The position numbers were made by a program, and so were the translations under genes. A stretch of DNA of 64,000 nucleotides, taken from Alphaproteobacteria bacterium. GTDB taxonomy: Bacteria; Pseudomonadota; Alphaproteobacteria; Bin95. Location of the stretch: the NCBI GenBank assembly GCA_020638555.1, contig JACKII010000005.1:248001-312000 (forward strand), given 5' to 3'. This document shows positions 35,128 through 45,574 of this stretch, in pieces. Below the pieces are notes generated by a model that was not told the origin of the DNA, made no database searches, and saw only the letters and a program-made list of their open reading frames with translations. Every line of letters starts with the position of its first letter. Positions within the stretch are counted from its first letter, which is position 1.

Positions 35128-36615
35128 ATGACGTCTCCGTCGATCCTGTTCATCGATCTGAACAATTTCTCCCACTACCCCACCATTCCGGTCGGCCACC
35201 TGATCGCAGCCCTGCGGTCTGCGGGCCAGCGTGTGAGGCTGTATTCGCCGCTCGCCATCGGCGTTTCCGGCTTCCAACGCCAGAGTCGCGCCCGTCGCGC
35301 GGACCGCCTGCTGGACCCGTTGCGCTTCTGGTCGGCCATGACCGGCTGCGACTCCGTCCGGCGGGCGAGAGGCCGGCTGCGCAAGGCCATGACCCCGCGA
35401 AACGACCGCGTCCGGGACCGGATCGTCGCCGGCTTCGGGCAGGCGCTTGACTGGCAACCGGACGTCGTCCTGGTGTCCGCCTACACCCTGTACCGCGCCA
35501 TTGTCGGCGACATGGCCCGCATCTGCCGCGCGCGCGGCATCCCGCTGATCGTCGGCGGCCCCTCTTTCAGCGAGCCGGCGATTGCGCGCCATTGGCTGGA
35601 ACTGGCGGGGGTGAGCGCCGTCGTGGCCGGCGAGGCGGAGCCCTATATCGCCGATCTGACGGCCGCGGCCGCCGCCGGCCGGCCGCTGGACCGCTTCCCC
35701 GGCACCTCGACCGCGGCAACCGCCATCCGGCCACCGGCCGCGCCGTTGCAGAGCCTGGACGCCCTGCCGGTTCCGGATTATTCCGACTTCCCCTGGCAGG
35801 CCTATCCGCTGCGCATCGTCCCGCTGATGACGTCGCGGGGCTGCGGCTGGGGCGCCTGCCAGTTCTGCTCGGACGTGACGGGCGTCATGGGCCGGACCTT
35901 CCGCTCGCAAAGCCTGAGCCGCGCCGTCGAGGTCATCGGCACGCTGACGGACCGGCACAAGGCCCGCCATATGGTCTTCCACGACCTGAAGCTGAACTCG
36001 AACCTCGACCTGTGGTACGGCCTGCTGGACCGGCTGCCGCAACTGGTCCGGGACCCGGTCTGGACCTGCGCGGTGCATGTCGGCAACGAGGCCGACAACG
36101 GCCTGGGGCCGGAGGCGTTGCGGGCCGCGCGCCGGGCCGGGCTCGCCCGTGTCACCACCGGCCTGGAGTCCGGCAGCCAGCGGGTGCTGAACGCCATGGG
36201 CAAGGGCACGCAGGCCGAGCGCGTCGCCGCCTTCTGCCGCGACGCCGGCAATGCCGGGCTGAGCGTCCGCCTGACCGCGATTGTCGGCTCGCCCGGGGAA
36301 ACCGCCGCCGACCTCGCCGCCACGACCGCCTTCCTCCGGGCCAACGCGCCCCATATCGAGCGGGTGATGGTGAACCGGTTCTCGATCATGCTGGGCACGC
36401 CGCTCGCCGGGCGCATCGCGCGCCAGCCGGAGCGGTTTCCCGACATCGTCGCGGGCGGCGCTCCCGACCTGGGCGAGGCCATCGTCCCGCACCGCAGCAC
36501 CGCCCCGGACGAACCCGGCTATTATCGCGCGCTGTTCCGGCTGCTGGGTGCCGCCCATGCGATCAACCGCCGGCCGCTCCGCGCCCATGCGCAGGTGTTC
36601 GACGGGGTGATGTAG
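35128..36615 (+). CDS. B12-binding-type radical SAM protein
   Basis: 495 residues. The N-terminal part (about 5-200) has a cobalamin-binding-like Rossmann region (ILFIDLNNFSHYPTIPVGHLIAALR, IPLIVGGPSFSEPAIARHW). The radical SAM cluster is Cys239, Cys244, Cys247 (RGCGWGACQFC), the Cx4CxxC variant common in B12-radical SAM proteins. GLESGSQRVLNAMGKG and VGSPGETAAD are SAM-pocket motifs. Such enzymes do methylations or rearrangements in natural-product or lipid synthesis. No partner genes are adjacent; substrate unknown. Confidence 0.8.
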   Translation: MTSPSILFIDLNNFSHYPTIPVGHLIAALRSAGQRVRLYSPLAIGVSGFQRQSRARRADRLLDPLRFWSAMTGCDSVRRARGRLRKAMTPRNDRVRDRIVAGFGQALDWQPDVVLVSAYTLYRAIVGDMARICRARGIPLIVGGPSFSEPAIARHWLELAGVSAVVAGEAEPYIADLTAAAAAGRPLDRFPGTSTAATAIRPPAAPLQSLDALPVPDYSDFPWQAYPLRIVPLMTSRGCGWGACQFCSDVTGVMGRTFRSQSLSRAVEVIGTLTDRHKARHMVFHDLKLNSNLDLWYGLLDRLPQLVRDPVWTCAVHVGNEADNGLGPEALRAARRAGLARVTTGLESGSQRVLNAMGKGTQAERVAAFCRDAGNAGLSVRLTAIVGSPGETAADLAATTAFLRANAPHIERVMVNRFSIMLGTPLAGRIARQPERFPDIVAGGAPDLGEAIVPHRSTAPDEPGYYRALFRLLGAAHAINRRPLRAHAQVFDGVM

Positions 36616-36671
36616 ACGGGGTGATGCAGAGCGGAGTCTTTTCCCGCTGGCTCACCACCCCAGCTTCCCTG

Positions 36672-36765
36672 TCCCCGCGGAGGCGGGGACCCAAGCCTGA
36701 GAGACAAAGACAGAGTCCGCCTCCTGTGAGAAGCTCTCAGGCATGGGCTCCCGCCTCCGCGGGAG
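36672..36765. repeat. Paired-hairpin element, family 2, full copy
   Basis: Left hairpin 36672-36689: TCCCCGC/GCGGGGA, loop GGAG. Right hairpin 36748-36765: CTCCCGC/GCGGGAG, loop CTCC, the complement of the left loop. Between them GCCTGAGAG (36695) and CTCTCAGGC (36734) are perfect inverted 9-mers. It lies between the ends of the convergent radical SAM and lepA genes. Confidence 0.85.
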
Positions 36766-36835
36766 ATGGGGCAGGAGAAGGGTACAACCCGTGCCGAAAA
36801 CACCCCAAGCGGGATGACGCAAGCGGGCGGGGCGC

Positions 36836-38638
36836 TCAGTCCTCGCCCATTTTCAGGGCCGCGATGAAGGCGCTTTGCGGAATTTCGACGCTGCCGAACT
36901 GGCGCATCCGCTTCTTGCCCTCTTTCTGACGCTCCAGCAGCTTTTTCTTGCGGCTGATGTCGCCGCCATAGCATTTGGCGGTGACGTCCTTGCGCAGCGC
37001 GCTGATGGTCTCGCGGGCGATGACCTTGGCGCCGATGGCCGCCTGGATCGGGATTTTGAACATCTGCCGCGGGATCAGGTCCTTCAACCGCGCGCACAGC
37101 GCCCGGCCCCGATGTTCCGCCTGGCTGCGATGGACGATGGTCGAGAGCGCGTCCACCGGCTCGCTGTTCACCAGGATCGAGAGTTTGACCAGGTCGCCCT
37201 CTTCATAGCCGGTGATGTGATAGTCGAAGCTGGCATAGCCGCGGCTGATCGACTTCAGCCGGTCGTAGAAGTCGAACACAATCTCGTTCAGCGGCAGCTT
37301 GTAGACCAGCATGGCGCGGCTGCCGGCATAGGTCAGCTCCTGCTGGATGCCGCGGCGCTCCTCGCAGAGCTTCAGCACCGGGCCCAGAAACTCGTCCGGC
37401 AGGAAGATCGTCGCCTGGATCCAGGGCTCCTCGATATACTCGATCTTGACCACGTCCGGCATGTCCGCCGGGTTGTGCATTTCCTGCACCGTGCCGTTGG
37501 TCATGTGCATGCGGTAGACGACGCTGGGCGCGGTGGCGATCAGGTCGATATCGAATTCGCGGTCGAGCCGCTCCTGGATGATCTCCAGATGCAACAGGCC
37601 GAGAAAGCCGCAGCGGAAGCCGAAGCCCAGCGCCGGCGAGCTTTCCGGCTCGAACTCGAAGCTGGCATCGTTCAGGCGCAGCTTGGCGAGGCTGTCGCGC
37701 AGATGCTCGAAATCGGCGGCGTCGACCGGGAACAGGCCGCAGAACACCACCGGCAGGTTCGGCTTGAAGCCCGGCAGCGCTTCCGGCGCCGGCTTGCGGT
37801 CGTCGGTGATGGTGTCGCCGACATTGGTGTCGGCCACCGCCTTGATCGCCGCGTTGACCCAGCCGATCTCGCCCGGCCCCAGCTCGCCGGTGGACGTGCG
37901 CTTGGGCGCGAACACGCCGACATCGTCCACCTCGTAGACCGCGCCGGTCTGCATCATGCGCATGCGCATGCCCTTCTTGAGCACGCCGTGCATGACCCGC
38001 ACCAGCACGATCACGCCCAGATACTGGTCGTACCAGCTATCGACCAGCAGCGCCTGCAACGGCGCCTTGGCGTCGCCTTCCGGCGGCGGCAGCCGGTGCA
38101 CCAGCGCCTCCAGCACCTCCGGAATGCCGAGGCCGGTCTTGGCCGAGACTTCCAGCGCGTCCGAGGCGTCGAGCCCGATCACGTCCTCGATCTGCTCCTT
38201 CACCCGGTCGGGCTCGGCCGCCGGCAGGTCGATCTTGTTCAGGACCGGGATGATTTCGTGGTCGTTGTCGATGGCCTGGTAGACATTGGCCAGCGTCTGC
38301 GCCTCCACCCCCTGGGTGGCGTCCACCACCAGCAGCGAGCCCTCGCAGGCGGCCAGCGACCGGCTGACCTCGTACGAGAAGTCGACATGGCCGGGGGTGT
38401 CGATCAGGTTCAGATAATAGGTCTCGCCGTCCTGGGCCGGATAGACCAGGCGCACGGTCTGGGCCTTGATCGTGATGCCGCGCTCGCGCTCCAGGTCCAT
38501 ATTGTCCAGGACCTGTTCCTGCATCTCACGGTCGGTGAGCGCGCCGCATTGCTGGATCAGGCGGTCGGCGAGCGTCGACTTGCCATGATCGATATGGGCG
38601 ATGATCGAGAAATTGCGGATATGGGCGAGGTCTGTCAT
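36836..38638 (-). CDS. lepA: Elongation factor 4 (back-translocase LepA)
   Basis: 600 residues. GTPase motifs [14 protein letters not shown] (G1), DTPGHVDF (G3) and NKIDLPAA (G4) are followed by domains II, III and V, and the unique C-terminal domain with [23 protein letters not shown]. LepA binds stalled ribosomes and promotes back-translocation or correct initiation. The start at 38638 begins [19 protein letters not shown], the expected N-terminus. Confidence 0.97.
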   Translation of the reverse strand: MTDLAHIRNFSIIAHIDHGKSTLADRLIQQCGALTDREMQEQVLDNMDLERERGITIKAQTVRLVYPAQDGETYYLNLIDTPGHVDFSYEVSRSLAACEGSLLVVDATQGVEAQTLANVYQAIDNDHEIIPVLNKIDLPAAEPDRVKEQIEDVIGLDASDALEVSAKTGLGIPEVLEALVHRLPPPEGDAKAPLQALLVDSWYDQYLGVIVLVRVMHGVLKKGMRMRMMQTGAVYEVDDVGVFAPKRTSTGELGPGEIGWVNAAIKAVADTNVGDTITDDRKPAPEALPGFKPNLPVVFCGLFPVDAADFEHLRDSLAKLRLNDASFEFEPESSPALGFGFRCGFLGLLHLEIIQERLDREFDIDLIATAPSVVYRMHMTNGTVQEMHNPADMPDVVKIEYIEEPWIQATIFLPDEFLGPVLKLCEERRGIQQELTYAGSRAMLVYKLPLNEIVFDFYDRLKSISRGYASFDYHITGYEEGDLVKLSILVNSEPVDALSTIVHRSQAEHRGRALCARLKDLIPRQMFKIPIQAAIGAKVIARETISALRKDVTAKCYGGDISRKKKLLERQKEGKKRMRQFGSVEIPQSAFIAALKMGED

Positions 38639-38901
38639 GCGCGCTCATATAAGCGATCCGCCCGCGGCTGGCGAGAGGCCTTTGTGGCACGTTTCAGCGC
38701 GATTCCACCGGACATCCGCGGAGGCGTGGGAAACCCACCTGCCGGATGGGACGGGCAAGGCGGACGCCCGGCCCACGGCTCCATCGGCCCCGCAGCGACA
38801 AGGCGTTTTCCATGGGATATTGGGGCCCGATCGGCGAGCGGAACCTCCAGCCCGCAAGGCTCTCAAATTCGGGAAAATATCCGCTGCCGCCCGCCGCCGC
38901 C

Positions 38902-40542
38902 TCAATCCGGCGTGATGATCGGCTCCAGGGCCGGCTTGCCCAGGATGATGTCCGAGGCTTTCTCCGCGATCATCATCGTGCCGGCGGCCAGGTTGGCCGA
39001 CATCATGCGCGGCATGACCGAGGCATCCACCACCCGCAGCCCTTCCAGGCCGTGCACCCGCAAGCGGTCGTCCACCACGGCGGTGGGGTCGGTGGCGGGC
39101 GACATGCGGCAGGTGCCCATCGGGTGGTAGGTGGTGGCGCCGATGCGGCGGGCGGCGTCCAGCAATTCGTCGTCGCTCTGCACCGCCTCGCCCGGCAGTT
39201 CCTCGCCGTCGTAATAGGGGGCCATGGCCCGGCTGTGGATCAGGCTGCGGGCGAGCCGCATGGCGGCCACCACCGCCCGCTGGTCGGTCTCGTGCGCCAG
39301 ATAGTTCGGCTGGATCGCCGGCTTCTGGAACGGATCGGCGGACTTCGCCCGCACATAGCCGCTGCTCTCCGGCCGGTGCTGCCAGGCGGCGACGGTGAAG
39401 CCGGGCCAGTCCGCCAGCACGCCGTGCTTGCCCTCGTCATAGCTGGCGGGGGTGAAGATGAATTGCAGGTCGCTGCTCCTGGCCACCGGGTCCGAATGCC
39501 AGAAGCCATAGACCAGCGACGGGTTCAGGTTGACGATGCTCTTGCCGCCCGCCAGGTATTTGGCGATCTCCCAGGTGCGGCGCAGGCCGCGGGCGCGCTC
39601 GTTCAGGGTCTCGGCGTTCTTGACGCGGACGACGAAGCGCGGCGCGTAGTGGTCGCGCAGATTCTCGCCGACGCCGGCCAGTTCGTGCTGCACCGCGATA
39701 CCCAGGTCCTGCAGCAGTCCCGCCGGGCCGATGCCGGAGAGTTGCAGCAGTTGCGGCGAGTTGATGACGCCGCCCGACAGGATCACCTCCCGGTTCGCCC
39801 GCGCCTCCAGGGGCGTGCCGCCCTTGCCGCCCTTATTATAGGCGATGCCGACGGCTTTCTTGCCCTCCAGCAGGATTTGGGTGGCAAAGGCGTTGGTAAT
39901 GACGGTCAGGTTCGGGCGCGACTTCGCCGGGTGCAGATAGGCGCGCGCGGTGCTGACGCGGCGGCGGCCGCGGACCGTGCGCTGCACATAGCTGATGCCT
40001 TCCTGTTTGGCGCCGTTATAGTCCGGGTTCAGCGGGATGCCGATCTCCGCCGCGCCCTTGATGAAGGCGTCGCAGAGCGGGTGGCGGTAGGGCATGGTCT
40101 CGACGGTCATGCCGCCCGCGCGGCCGCGATAGGTGTCGTCGCCCTCGCCGACCCGGGCCTCGCAGCGCTTGAAATAGGGCAGCACGTCCGCATAGCCCCA
40201 GCCGCGATTGCCGAGCTGCGCCCAGTGGTCGTAGTCCAGGCGCTGGCCGCGATTGTAGATCATGCCGTTGATGGACGACGAGCCGCCCAGCGTCTTGCCC
40301 CGCGGCACCGGCATCTTGCGGCCGTTGATGTGCGGGCCGGATTCGGCCTGGTACATCCAGTTGATGGAAGAGTTGTCCAGGTTCTTGATGAAGCCCGCCG
40401 GGATGTGGATGTAGATGTTGCGGTCCGGCGGCCCCGCCTCCAGCAGGCAGACGGAATGCTGGCCGTCGGCCGAGAGCCGGTTGGCGAGAATGCAGCCGGC
40501 GGAACCGGCGCCGACGATGACGTAGTCGAACATGTCTGCCAT
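38902..40542 (-). CDS. GMC-family FAD oxidoreductase (choline dehydrogenase-like)
   Basis: 546 residues. FAD motif GAGSAGCILANRL near the N-terminus, GMC signature 1 GKTLGGSSSINGMIYNRG, signature 2 in SGGVINSPQLLQLSGIGP, and the catalytic His region ATTYHPMGTCRM. It oxidises an alcohol to an aldehyde, passing electrons to the respiratory chain or O2. Resembles BetA-like and alkanol-oxidising members; without betaine genes nearby, choline is not favoured. The 263-bp spacer 38639-38901 after it shows nothing notable. Confidence 0.9.
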   Translation of the reverse strand: MADMFDYVIVGAGSAGCILANRLSADGQHSVCLLEAGPPDRNIYIHIPAGFIKNLDNSSINWMYQAESGPHINGRKMPVPRGKTLGGSSSINGMIYNRGQRLDYDHWAQLGNRGWGYADVLPYFKRCEARVGEGDDTYRGRAGGMTVETMPYRHPLCDAFIKGAAEIGIPLNPDYNGAKQEGISYVQRTVRGRRRVSTARAYLHPAKSRPNLTVITNAFATQILLEGKKAVGIAYNKGGKGGTPLEARANREVILSGGVINSPQLLQLSGIGPAGLLQDLGIAVQHELAGVGENLRDHYAPRFVVRVKNAETLNERARGLRRTWEIAKYLAGGKSIVNLNPSLVYGFWHSDPVARSSDLQFIFTPASYDEGKHGVLADWPGFTVAAWQHRPESSGYVRAKSADPFQKPAIQPNYLAHETDQRAVVAAMRLARSLIHSRAMAPYYDGEELPGEAVQSDDELLDAARRIGATTYHPMGTCRMSPATDPTAVVDDRLRVHGLEGLRVVDASVMPRMMSANLAAGTMMIAEKASDIILGKPALEPIITPD

Positions 40543-40749
40543 GGCTTGGCGTTCGGCGCGCCGCTAGCGGAGCACCGCTCCCTTGTGCGTGGTCCTGGTG
40601 TTAGGGAACAAGGCTAGCCGCGGCGGCGGGCTTGTCCAGGTTTGTTGCCGCACGGCTGGACCGCCAGACTCGACCGCCCCGCCGTTTTCCCCTAATTTCC
40701 GAGCGAATCGTGCGCTTGGCGCGCCCACCCCTGTTGCGAGTCCCGTCCC

Positions 40750-42939
40750 ATGTCCGCCATTCCCAGCTTTGCCGACGTCCACCTGGAACCGCAGAACGCG
40801 CCGCCGCCCGCCGCCGATCTGGCCGCGTGGGAGCAGGCCGCCGCGGCGGAACTGGGGCACAAGCCGGAGGCCTGGGAGACGCCGGAGGGCATCGCCGTCA
40901 AGCCGGTCTACACGGCCAAGGACCTGGAAGGCCTGGACTTCCTGAACACCATGCCGGGCATCGCGCCCTATCTGCGCGGCCCCTACCCCACCATGTATGT
41001 CAACAAGCCCTGGACGCTGCGCCAGTATGCGGGCTTCTCGACGGCGGAGGATTCCAACGCCTTCTACCGGCGCAATCTGGCGGCGGGGCAGAAGGGCCTC
41101 TCCATCGCCTTCGATCTGGCGACCCACCGCGGCTACGATTCCGACGATCCGCGCGTGGCGGCGGATGTGGGCATGGCCGGCGTCGCCATCGACTCGATCT
41201 ATGACATGCGCACGCTCTTCGACGGCATCCCGCTCGACCAGATGAGCGTGTCCATGACCATGAACGGCGCCGTGCTGCCGGTGCTCGCCCTCTATATCGC
41301 CGCGGCGGAGGAACAGGGCGTGAAGCCGGAGCAACTGACCGGCACGATTCAGAACGACATTCTGAAGGAGTTCATGGTCCGCAACACCTATATCTATCCG
41401 CCGCAGCCGTCGATGCGGATCATTTCCGACATTTTCGCCTACACCTCGCAGAACATGCCGCGGTTCAACTCGATCTCGATCAGCGGCTATCACATGCAGG
41501 AGGCGGGCGCGACGGCGGACCTGGAACTCGCCTACACGCTGGCGGACGGCGTCGAGTATGTGCGGGCCGGCAAGAAGGCCGGGCTGGACGTGGACGCGTT
41601 CGCGCCGCGGCTGTCATTCTTCTGGGCCATCGGCATGAACTTCTTCATGGAAGTCGCGAAGATGCGCGCCGGGCGGCTGCTCTGGGCGAAGCTGATGCAG
41701 GCGGAAGGGGCGAAAAACCCCAAATCCCTGGCGCTCCGCACCCATTGCCAGACCAGCGGCTGGAGCCTGGCGGCGCAGGACGTGTTCAACAATGTGGTGC
41801 GCACCTGCGTCGAGGCGATGGCGGCGACCCAGGGCCACACCCAGTCGCTGCACACCAACGCGCTGGACGAGGCGCTGGCGCTGCCGACCGACTTCTCCGC
41901 CCGCATCGCCCGCAACACGCAGTTGGTGTTGCAGCAGGAAAGCGGCACCACCAAGGTGATCGACCCCTGGGGCGGCTCCTATTACGTGGAGCGGCTGACC
42001 CAGGAAGTGGCGCGCAAGGCCTGGGAGCATATCCAGGAGGTGGACGAGATGGGCGGCATGGCCAAGGCGATCGAGGCCGGCATGCCCAAGATGCGGATCG
42101 AGGAAGCCGCGGCCCGCACCCAGGCCCGCATCGACTCCGGCCGGCAGACCGTGGTCGGCGTCAACAAGTACAAGCCGACCGACGACCGGCTGGTGGATGT
42201 CCTGAAGGTCGACAACGCCGCCGTGCGCGCCGCCCAGATCGAAAAGCTGCAACGCCTGCGGGCCGAGCGCGACCAGGGCGCGGTCGACGCCGCGCTGGCG
42301 GCGCTGACCCAGGCCGCCGAAACCGGCCAGGGCAATGTGCTGGCGCTGTCGGTGGATGCGGCGCGGGCCAAGGCCACCGTCGGCGAGATCACCCAGGCGA
42401 TGGAAAAGGTCTGGGGCCGCCATGTCGCGCAGATCAAGGCGATCAGCGGCGTCTATTCCCAGGAAGTCGGACAGGGGACGCCGATCGTGCAGGAGGTCCG
42501 CAAGCTGGTGGAAGCGTTCGAGGAGCAGGACGGCCGCCGCCCGCGCATCCTGATCGCCAAGATGGGCCAGGACGGCCACGACCGCGGCCAGAAGGTGATC
42601 GCCACCGCCTTCGCCGACCTGGGCTTCGACGTCGATATCGGCCCGCTGTTCCAGACGCCGGCCGAGGCCGCGCGCCAGGCGGTGGAGAACGACGTCCACA
42701 TTGTCGGTGCAAGCTCGCTGGCCGCCGGCCACCTCACCCTCGTGCCGGAGCTGAAAAAGGCGCTGGCGGCCGAGGGGCGCGAGGACATCATGATCGTCGT
42801 CGGCGGCGTGATCCCGCCCCAGGACTATGACGAACTGTACGCCGCCGGCGCCGCCGCCATCTTCCCGCCCGGCACCGTGATCGCCGAGGCGGCCAAGGGC
42901 CTGCTGGAGCAGTTGAACAAGCAGCTGGGCTACGCCTGA
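40750..42939 (+). CDS. scpA: Methylmalonyl-CoA mutase, large subunit
   Basis: 729 residues, full-length adenosylcobalamin enzyme that interconverts methylmalonyl-CoA and succinyl-CoA. The catalytic barrel contains [19 protein letters not shown] and [14 protein letters not shown] segments ([10 protein letters not shown]); the C-terminal B12 domain has DGHDRG at 608-613, with His610 as lower cobalt ligand. The chaperone MeaB and the epimerase are not in the window. It likely serves propionate or branched-chain catabolism. Confidence 0.95.
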   Translation: MSAIPSFADVHLEPQNAPPPAADLAAWEQAAAAELGHKPEAWETPEGIAVKPVYTAKDLEGLDFLNTMPGIAPYLRGPYPTMYVNKPWTLRQYAGFSTAEDSNAFYRRNLAAGQKGLSIAFDLATHRGYDSDDPRVAADVGMAGVAIDSIYDMRTLFDGIPLDQMSVSMTMNGAVLPVLALYIAAAEEQGVKPEQLTGTIQNDILKEFMVRNTYIYPPQPSMRIISDIFAYTSQNMPRFNSISISGYHMQEAGATADLELAYTLADGVEYVRAGKKAGLDVDAFAPRLSFFWAIGMNFFMEVAKMRAGRLLWAKLMQAEGAKNPKSLALRTHCQTSGWSLAAQDVFNNVVRTCVEAMAATQGHTQSLHTNALDEALALPTDFSARIARNTQLVLQQESGTTKVIDPWGGSYYVERLTQEVARKAWEHIQEVDEMGGMAKAIEAGMPKMRIEEAAARTQARIDSGRQTVVGVNKYKPTDDRLVDVLKVDNAAVRAAQIEKLQRLRAERDQGAVDAALAALTQAAETGQGNVLALSVDAARAKATVGEITQAMEKVWGRHVAQIKAISGVYSQEVGQGTPIVQEVRKLVEAFEEQDGRRPRILIAKMGQDGHDRGQKVIATAFADLGFDVDIGPLFQTPAEAARQAVENDVHIVGASSLAAGHLTLVPELKKALAAEGREDIMIVVGGVIPPQDYDELYAAGAAAIFPPGTVIAEAAKGLLEQLNKQLGYA

Positions 42940-43023
42940 GGCGAGACGCCGCCAGGTTTGAAATGCGGGCCGGCCGGATTCCCGGCGGCCCTTGATCCCG
43001 CCCCGCGATCGTCTCTCCCGCTT

Positions 43024-43042
43024 CCCCGGCCTTGAGCCGGGG
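43024..43042. repeat. Left-type hairpin of family 3
   Basis: CCCCGGC (43024-43030) and GCCGGGG (43036-43042) with loop CTTGA. The stem differs from the copy at 44622 by a compensatory C-G for G-C change. It lies in the spacer between the mutase and the MmgE/PrpD gene. Confidence 0.6.
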
Positions 43043-43165
43043 TCTCTGCCGGAGAGCCGCGCTCCGGCACGGTCCAGCGGAACAGGGGGGGATGAGGATA
43101 TCGGAACCGCGGCCGGTTGCGGCCAAGCCGACCCGCCGCGTCGGGCATGATGGAGAGCAATGACC

Positions 43166-44548
43166 ATGGCAAGCACACCCTCCAAGGCGGAAGCCCTTTC
43201 GGCCTTTGCCGCCGACCTGACCTGGGAGCGCATCCCGCCGGCGGTGCGCGAGCGGGCGAAGCTGCAAATCCTGGATGCGGTCGGCACCGGCATCGCCGCC
43301 ACCGCCTATCCCTTTGCGACGCGCGCGGTTGCCGGCGTGAAGGCGCTGGGCGGCCGCGGCGATTGCTCGGTCATCGGCGAGACGGAGCGGCTGAGCGCGC
43401 GCGATGCGGCGCTGGCGAACGGCATGCTGATGCACGGCCTGGACTTCGACGACACGCATCTGGGCAGCATCATCCACGCCTCGGTGGCCTGCCTGCCGGC
43501 GGCGCTGGCCATGGGCGAGGCGACCGGGGCCAGCGGCCGCGACGTGCTGGTGGCCTATATTGCCGGCATGGAAACGGCGATCCGCATCGGGCTGGCGGCC
43601 AACGGCGCCTTCCACCATGCCGGCTATCACGCGACCGCCCTCGCCTCGCACTTCAGTTCGGCGATCATCGCCGGCAAGCTGATGCGGCTGGACGCCGACG
43701 CGCTGACCATGGCCCAGGGCATTGCCGGCAGCAGCGCCGCCGGCATCCAGGTGTTTCTGGAGGAAGGCGCCTGGACCAAGCGCTTTCACCCGGGCTGGGG
43801 CGCGGTCGCCGGCATCACCGCGGCGACCTTGGCCCAGAACGGCTTTGTCGGGCCGCGGCGCCCCTATGAGGGCAAGTTCGGCCTGTTCGAGACCCATTTC
43901 CAGGAGCATATCGGCGACACCGATATCGCCAGGCTGGACGCGGGGCTGGGCGAGCGCTGGGTGCTGGCCGAGACGGCGATCAAGCCCTATCCGGTCTGCC
44001 ATTTCATTCACGGCGCCGCCGATGCCGCCATCGAGCTCAGCCACGAGATCGACGCGGGCGATATCGTCGCCGTCGAGGCGCTGCTGCCGGAGCCGACCCT
44101 GCCCATCGTCGCCGAACCGCACGCGGCCAAGATCGTGCCGACCACCGACTATGAGGCGAAGTTCAGCGCGCAGTTCGTGCTGGCGACCTGCCTGGCGCAC
44201 GGGCGCTTCGGCCTGGCGGAGTTGCAGGACACGGCGTTCTCCGACCGCGCCTTGCTCGACCTGGCGGCCAAGGTCGCATGCAAGGCCGACCCGGACACGG
44301 CGTTTCCCACCTATTTCTCCGGCGGCGTTGTCGTGACGCTGAAGGACGGCCGGCGGCTGGCGAAGCATGTGCCGATCAACAGCGGCGCCGGCGAGCGCGC
44401 CCTGGACGTGGACGGCGTCAGTGCGAAATACCGCGCCTGCGCCGCCATGGCCTTCGGCACCGACCAGGCCGAGCGCGTGCGCGAAATCGTGCTGCAACTG
44501 GACGAGCGGACACCCGCCGACCTGGGCGCGGCACTGCGGCCCGCCTGA
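43166..44548 (+). CDS. MmgE/PrpD family protein
   Basis: 460 residues. Family motifs: ILDAVGTGIAATAYPF, NGMLMHGLDFDDTHLGSIIHASVACLPAALA (putative active-site Asp-Asp-His region), GITAATLAQNGFVGPRRPYEG and IKPYPVCHFIHGAADA. Members include 2-methylcitrate dehydratase (PrpD), cis-aconitate decarboxylase and isomerases. Start ATG 43166 because GGAGAG is 8 nt upstream; ATG 43160 is too close. Nearby methylmalonyl-CoA mutase fits a propionate-linked role, but prpC/prpB are not present. Confidence 0.87.
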   Translation: MASTPSKAEALSAFAADLTWERIPPAVRERAKLQILDAVGTGIAATAYPFATRAVAGVKALGGRGDCSVIGETERLSARDAALANGMLMHGLDFDDTHLGSIIHASVACLPAALAMGEATGASGRDVLVAYIAGMETAIRIGLAANGAFHHAGYHATALASHFSSAIIAGKLMRLDADALTMAQGIAGSSAAGIQVFLEEGAWTKRFHPGWGAVAGITAATLAQNGFVGPRRPYEGKFGLFETHFQEHIGDTDIARLDAGLGERWVLAETAIKPYPVCHFIHGAADAAIELSHEIDAGDIVAVEALLPEPTLPIVAEPHAAKIVPTTDYEAKFSAQFVLATCLAHGRFGLAELQDTAFSDRALLDLAAKVACKADPDTAFPTYFSGGVVVTLKDGRRLAKHVPINSGAGERALDVDGVSAKYRACAAMAFGTDQAERVREIVLQLDERTPADLGAALRPA

Positions 44549-44569
44549 GCCGGGGCGGACACCTCTGTC

Positions 44570-44689
44570 CCCCGGACCTGACCCGGGGCCGGCTTGAGAG
44601 ACTGGCTCGGCCTATTCTGTTCCCCGGGCTTGACCCGGGGCCGGCTTGGGAGACGGGCTCGGACAGCGGTCCCGGGTCAGGCCCGGGAC
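44570..44689. repeat. Paired-hairpin element, family 3
   Basis: Two left hairpins, 44570-44588 (CCCCGG/CCGGGG) and 44622-44640 (CCCCGGG/CCCGGGG, loop CTTGA), then one right hairpin 44669-44689 (GTCCCGGG/CCCGGGAC, loop TCAGG). Right loop is the complement of the CCTGA-type left loop. It lies between the convergent PrpD and IclR genes. Confidence 0.8.
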
Positions 44690-44745
44690 ACACCAGACGG
44701 TAAGAGGTCCCGGCTCGCGCCCCCGAGAACGCGCAGGCGGGCGGC

Positions 44746-45525
44746 TCAGCCGCTGACCAGCAGACCGGCCAGCGCATCGCGGCGCTCGCGAAGGGCGGCG
44801 GCGATGCGGGGGATGCCGGTGGCCTCGATCCGGTCCGAAAGGCCGATGCCGACCAAGCCCCGCACCATGGCGCCCGCGTCGTTGAACAGCGGCACGGCGA
44901 CGATGGTCACGCCGCCGATATAGGCGCCGCGGTCGATGCCATGGCCGTCGCGGCGGGTTTGCTCCACCTCCTCCATCCAGGCGGCGAAGGCCGGCGGGTT
45001 GTCCCAGTGCAGTTGCGCGAAGCGCTGGCGCAAGGTCGCCGCGTCATAGCCGTTGAAGGCGGCGACGCAGCGGCCGGTGGCGCTGATAAGCTCCGGGAAG
45101 CGGCTGCCCAGTTCCGCCGACAGGCGCAGCGGCAGGTTCGCGTGCGACAGCGCCACCACCACCATTTGCTGCGGCTCGACCAATTGCGTCGCCATGGCGG
45201 TGACGCCGAATTGCTCCGACAGCGCCGCCAGCATCGGCTGGGCCAGGGTGGCGAAGCCGTTGCGCTGAATGGCGCTGCGGGCGATGGGCAGAATGCCGAC
45301 GCCGATGGAATAGCGCTTCGAGGCCGGGTCGAACTCCACCAAACCTTCCGCGGTCAGCACCCGCAGAATGTGCAGGCAGGTGCTGGGCACCAGGCCCAGG
45401 TCGCGCGCCAGCGGGTTGACGCCCATGGGCTCGGCCGCGGCGCCGAGCCGGCGCAAAATCCGGATGGCGCGGGTCACCGCCGGCACCGGCCGGTGGGTGG
45501 CACTGCTGGGCTTCGGGTCCGCCAT
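44746..45525 (-). CDS. IclR family transcriptional regulator
   Basis: 259 residues. N-terminal winged helix (about 13-75: AVTRAIRILRRLGAAAEPMGVNPLARDLGLVPSTCLHILRVL), then the effector domain (SATGRCVAAFNGY, GVTIVAVPLFNDAGAMVRGLVGIGL). IclR proteins sense small acids and control adjacent catabolic genes. It is divergent from an acyl-CoA ligase-MaoC operon; a palindrome in the spacer is the likely operator. Confidence 0.9.
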   Translation of the reverse strand: MADPKPSSATHRPVPAVTRAIRILRRLGAAAEPMGVNPLARDLGLVPSTCLHILRVLTAEGLVEFDPASKRYSIGVGILPIARSAIQRNGFATLAQPMLAALSEQFGVTAMATQLVEPQQMVVVALSHANLPLRLSAELGSRFPELISATGRCVAAFNGYDAATLRQRFAQLHWDNPPAFAAWMEEVEQTRRDGHGIDRGAYIGGVTIVAVPLFNDAGAMVRGLVGIGLSDRIEATGIPRIAAALRERRDALAGLLVSG

Positions 45526-45546
45526 TGAGGCTCTCCAGAGGATATA

Positions 45547-45566
45547 TTATTGTCTATATACAATAA
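45547..45566. promoter_or_regulatory. IclR operator palindrome, site 1
   Basis: TTATTGT, C, TATA, T, ACAATAA: 7-bp inverted arms around TATA in an AT-rich island, 21 bp upstream of the IclR start. It shares half-sites (TATTG/CAATA) with site 2 at 45575. Confidence 0.7.
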
Positions 45567-45574
45567 CAATTTCA

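Noticed and set aside
36875..39130. A 751-codon frame antisense to lepA
   Set aside because: lepA on the minus strand accounts for the region completely.
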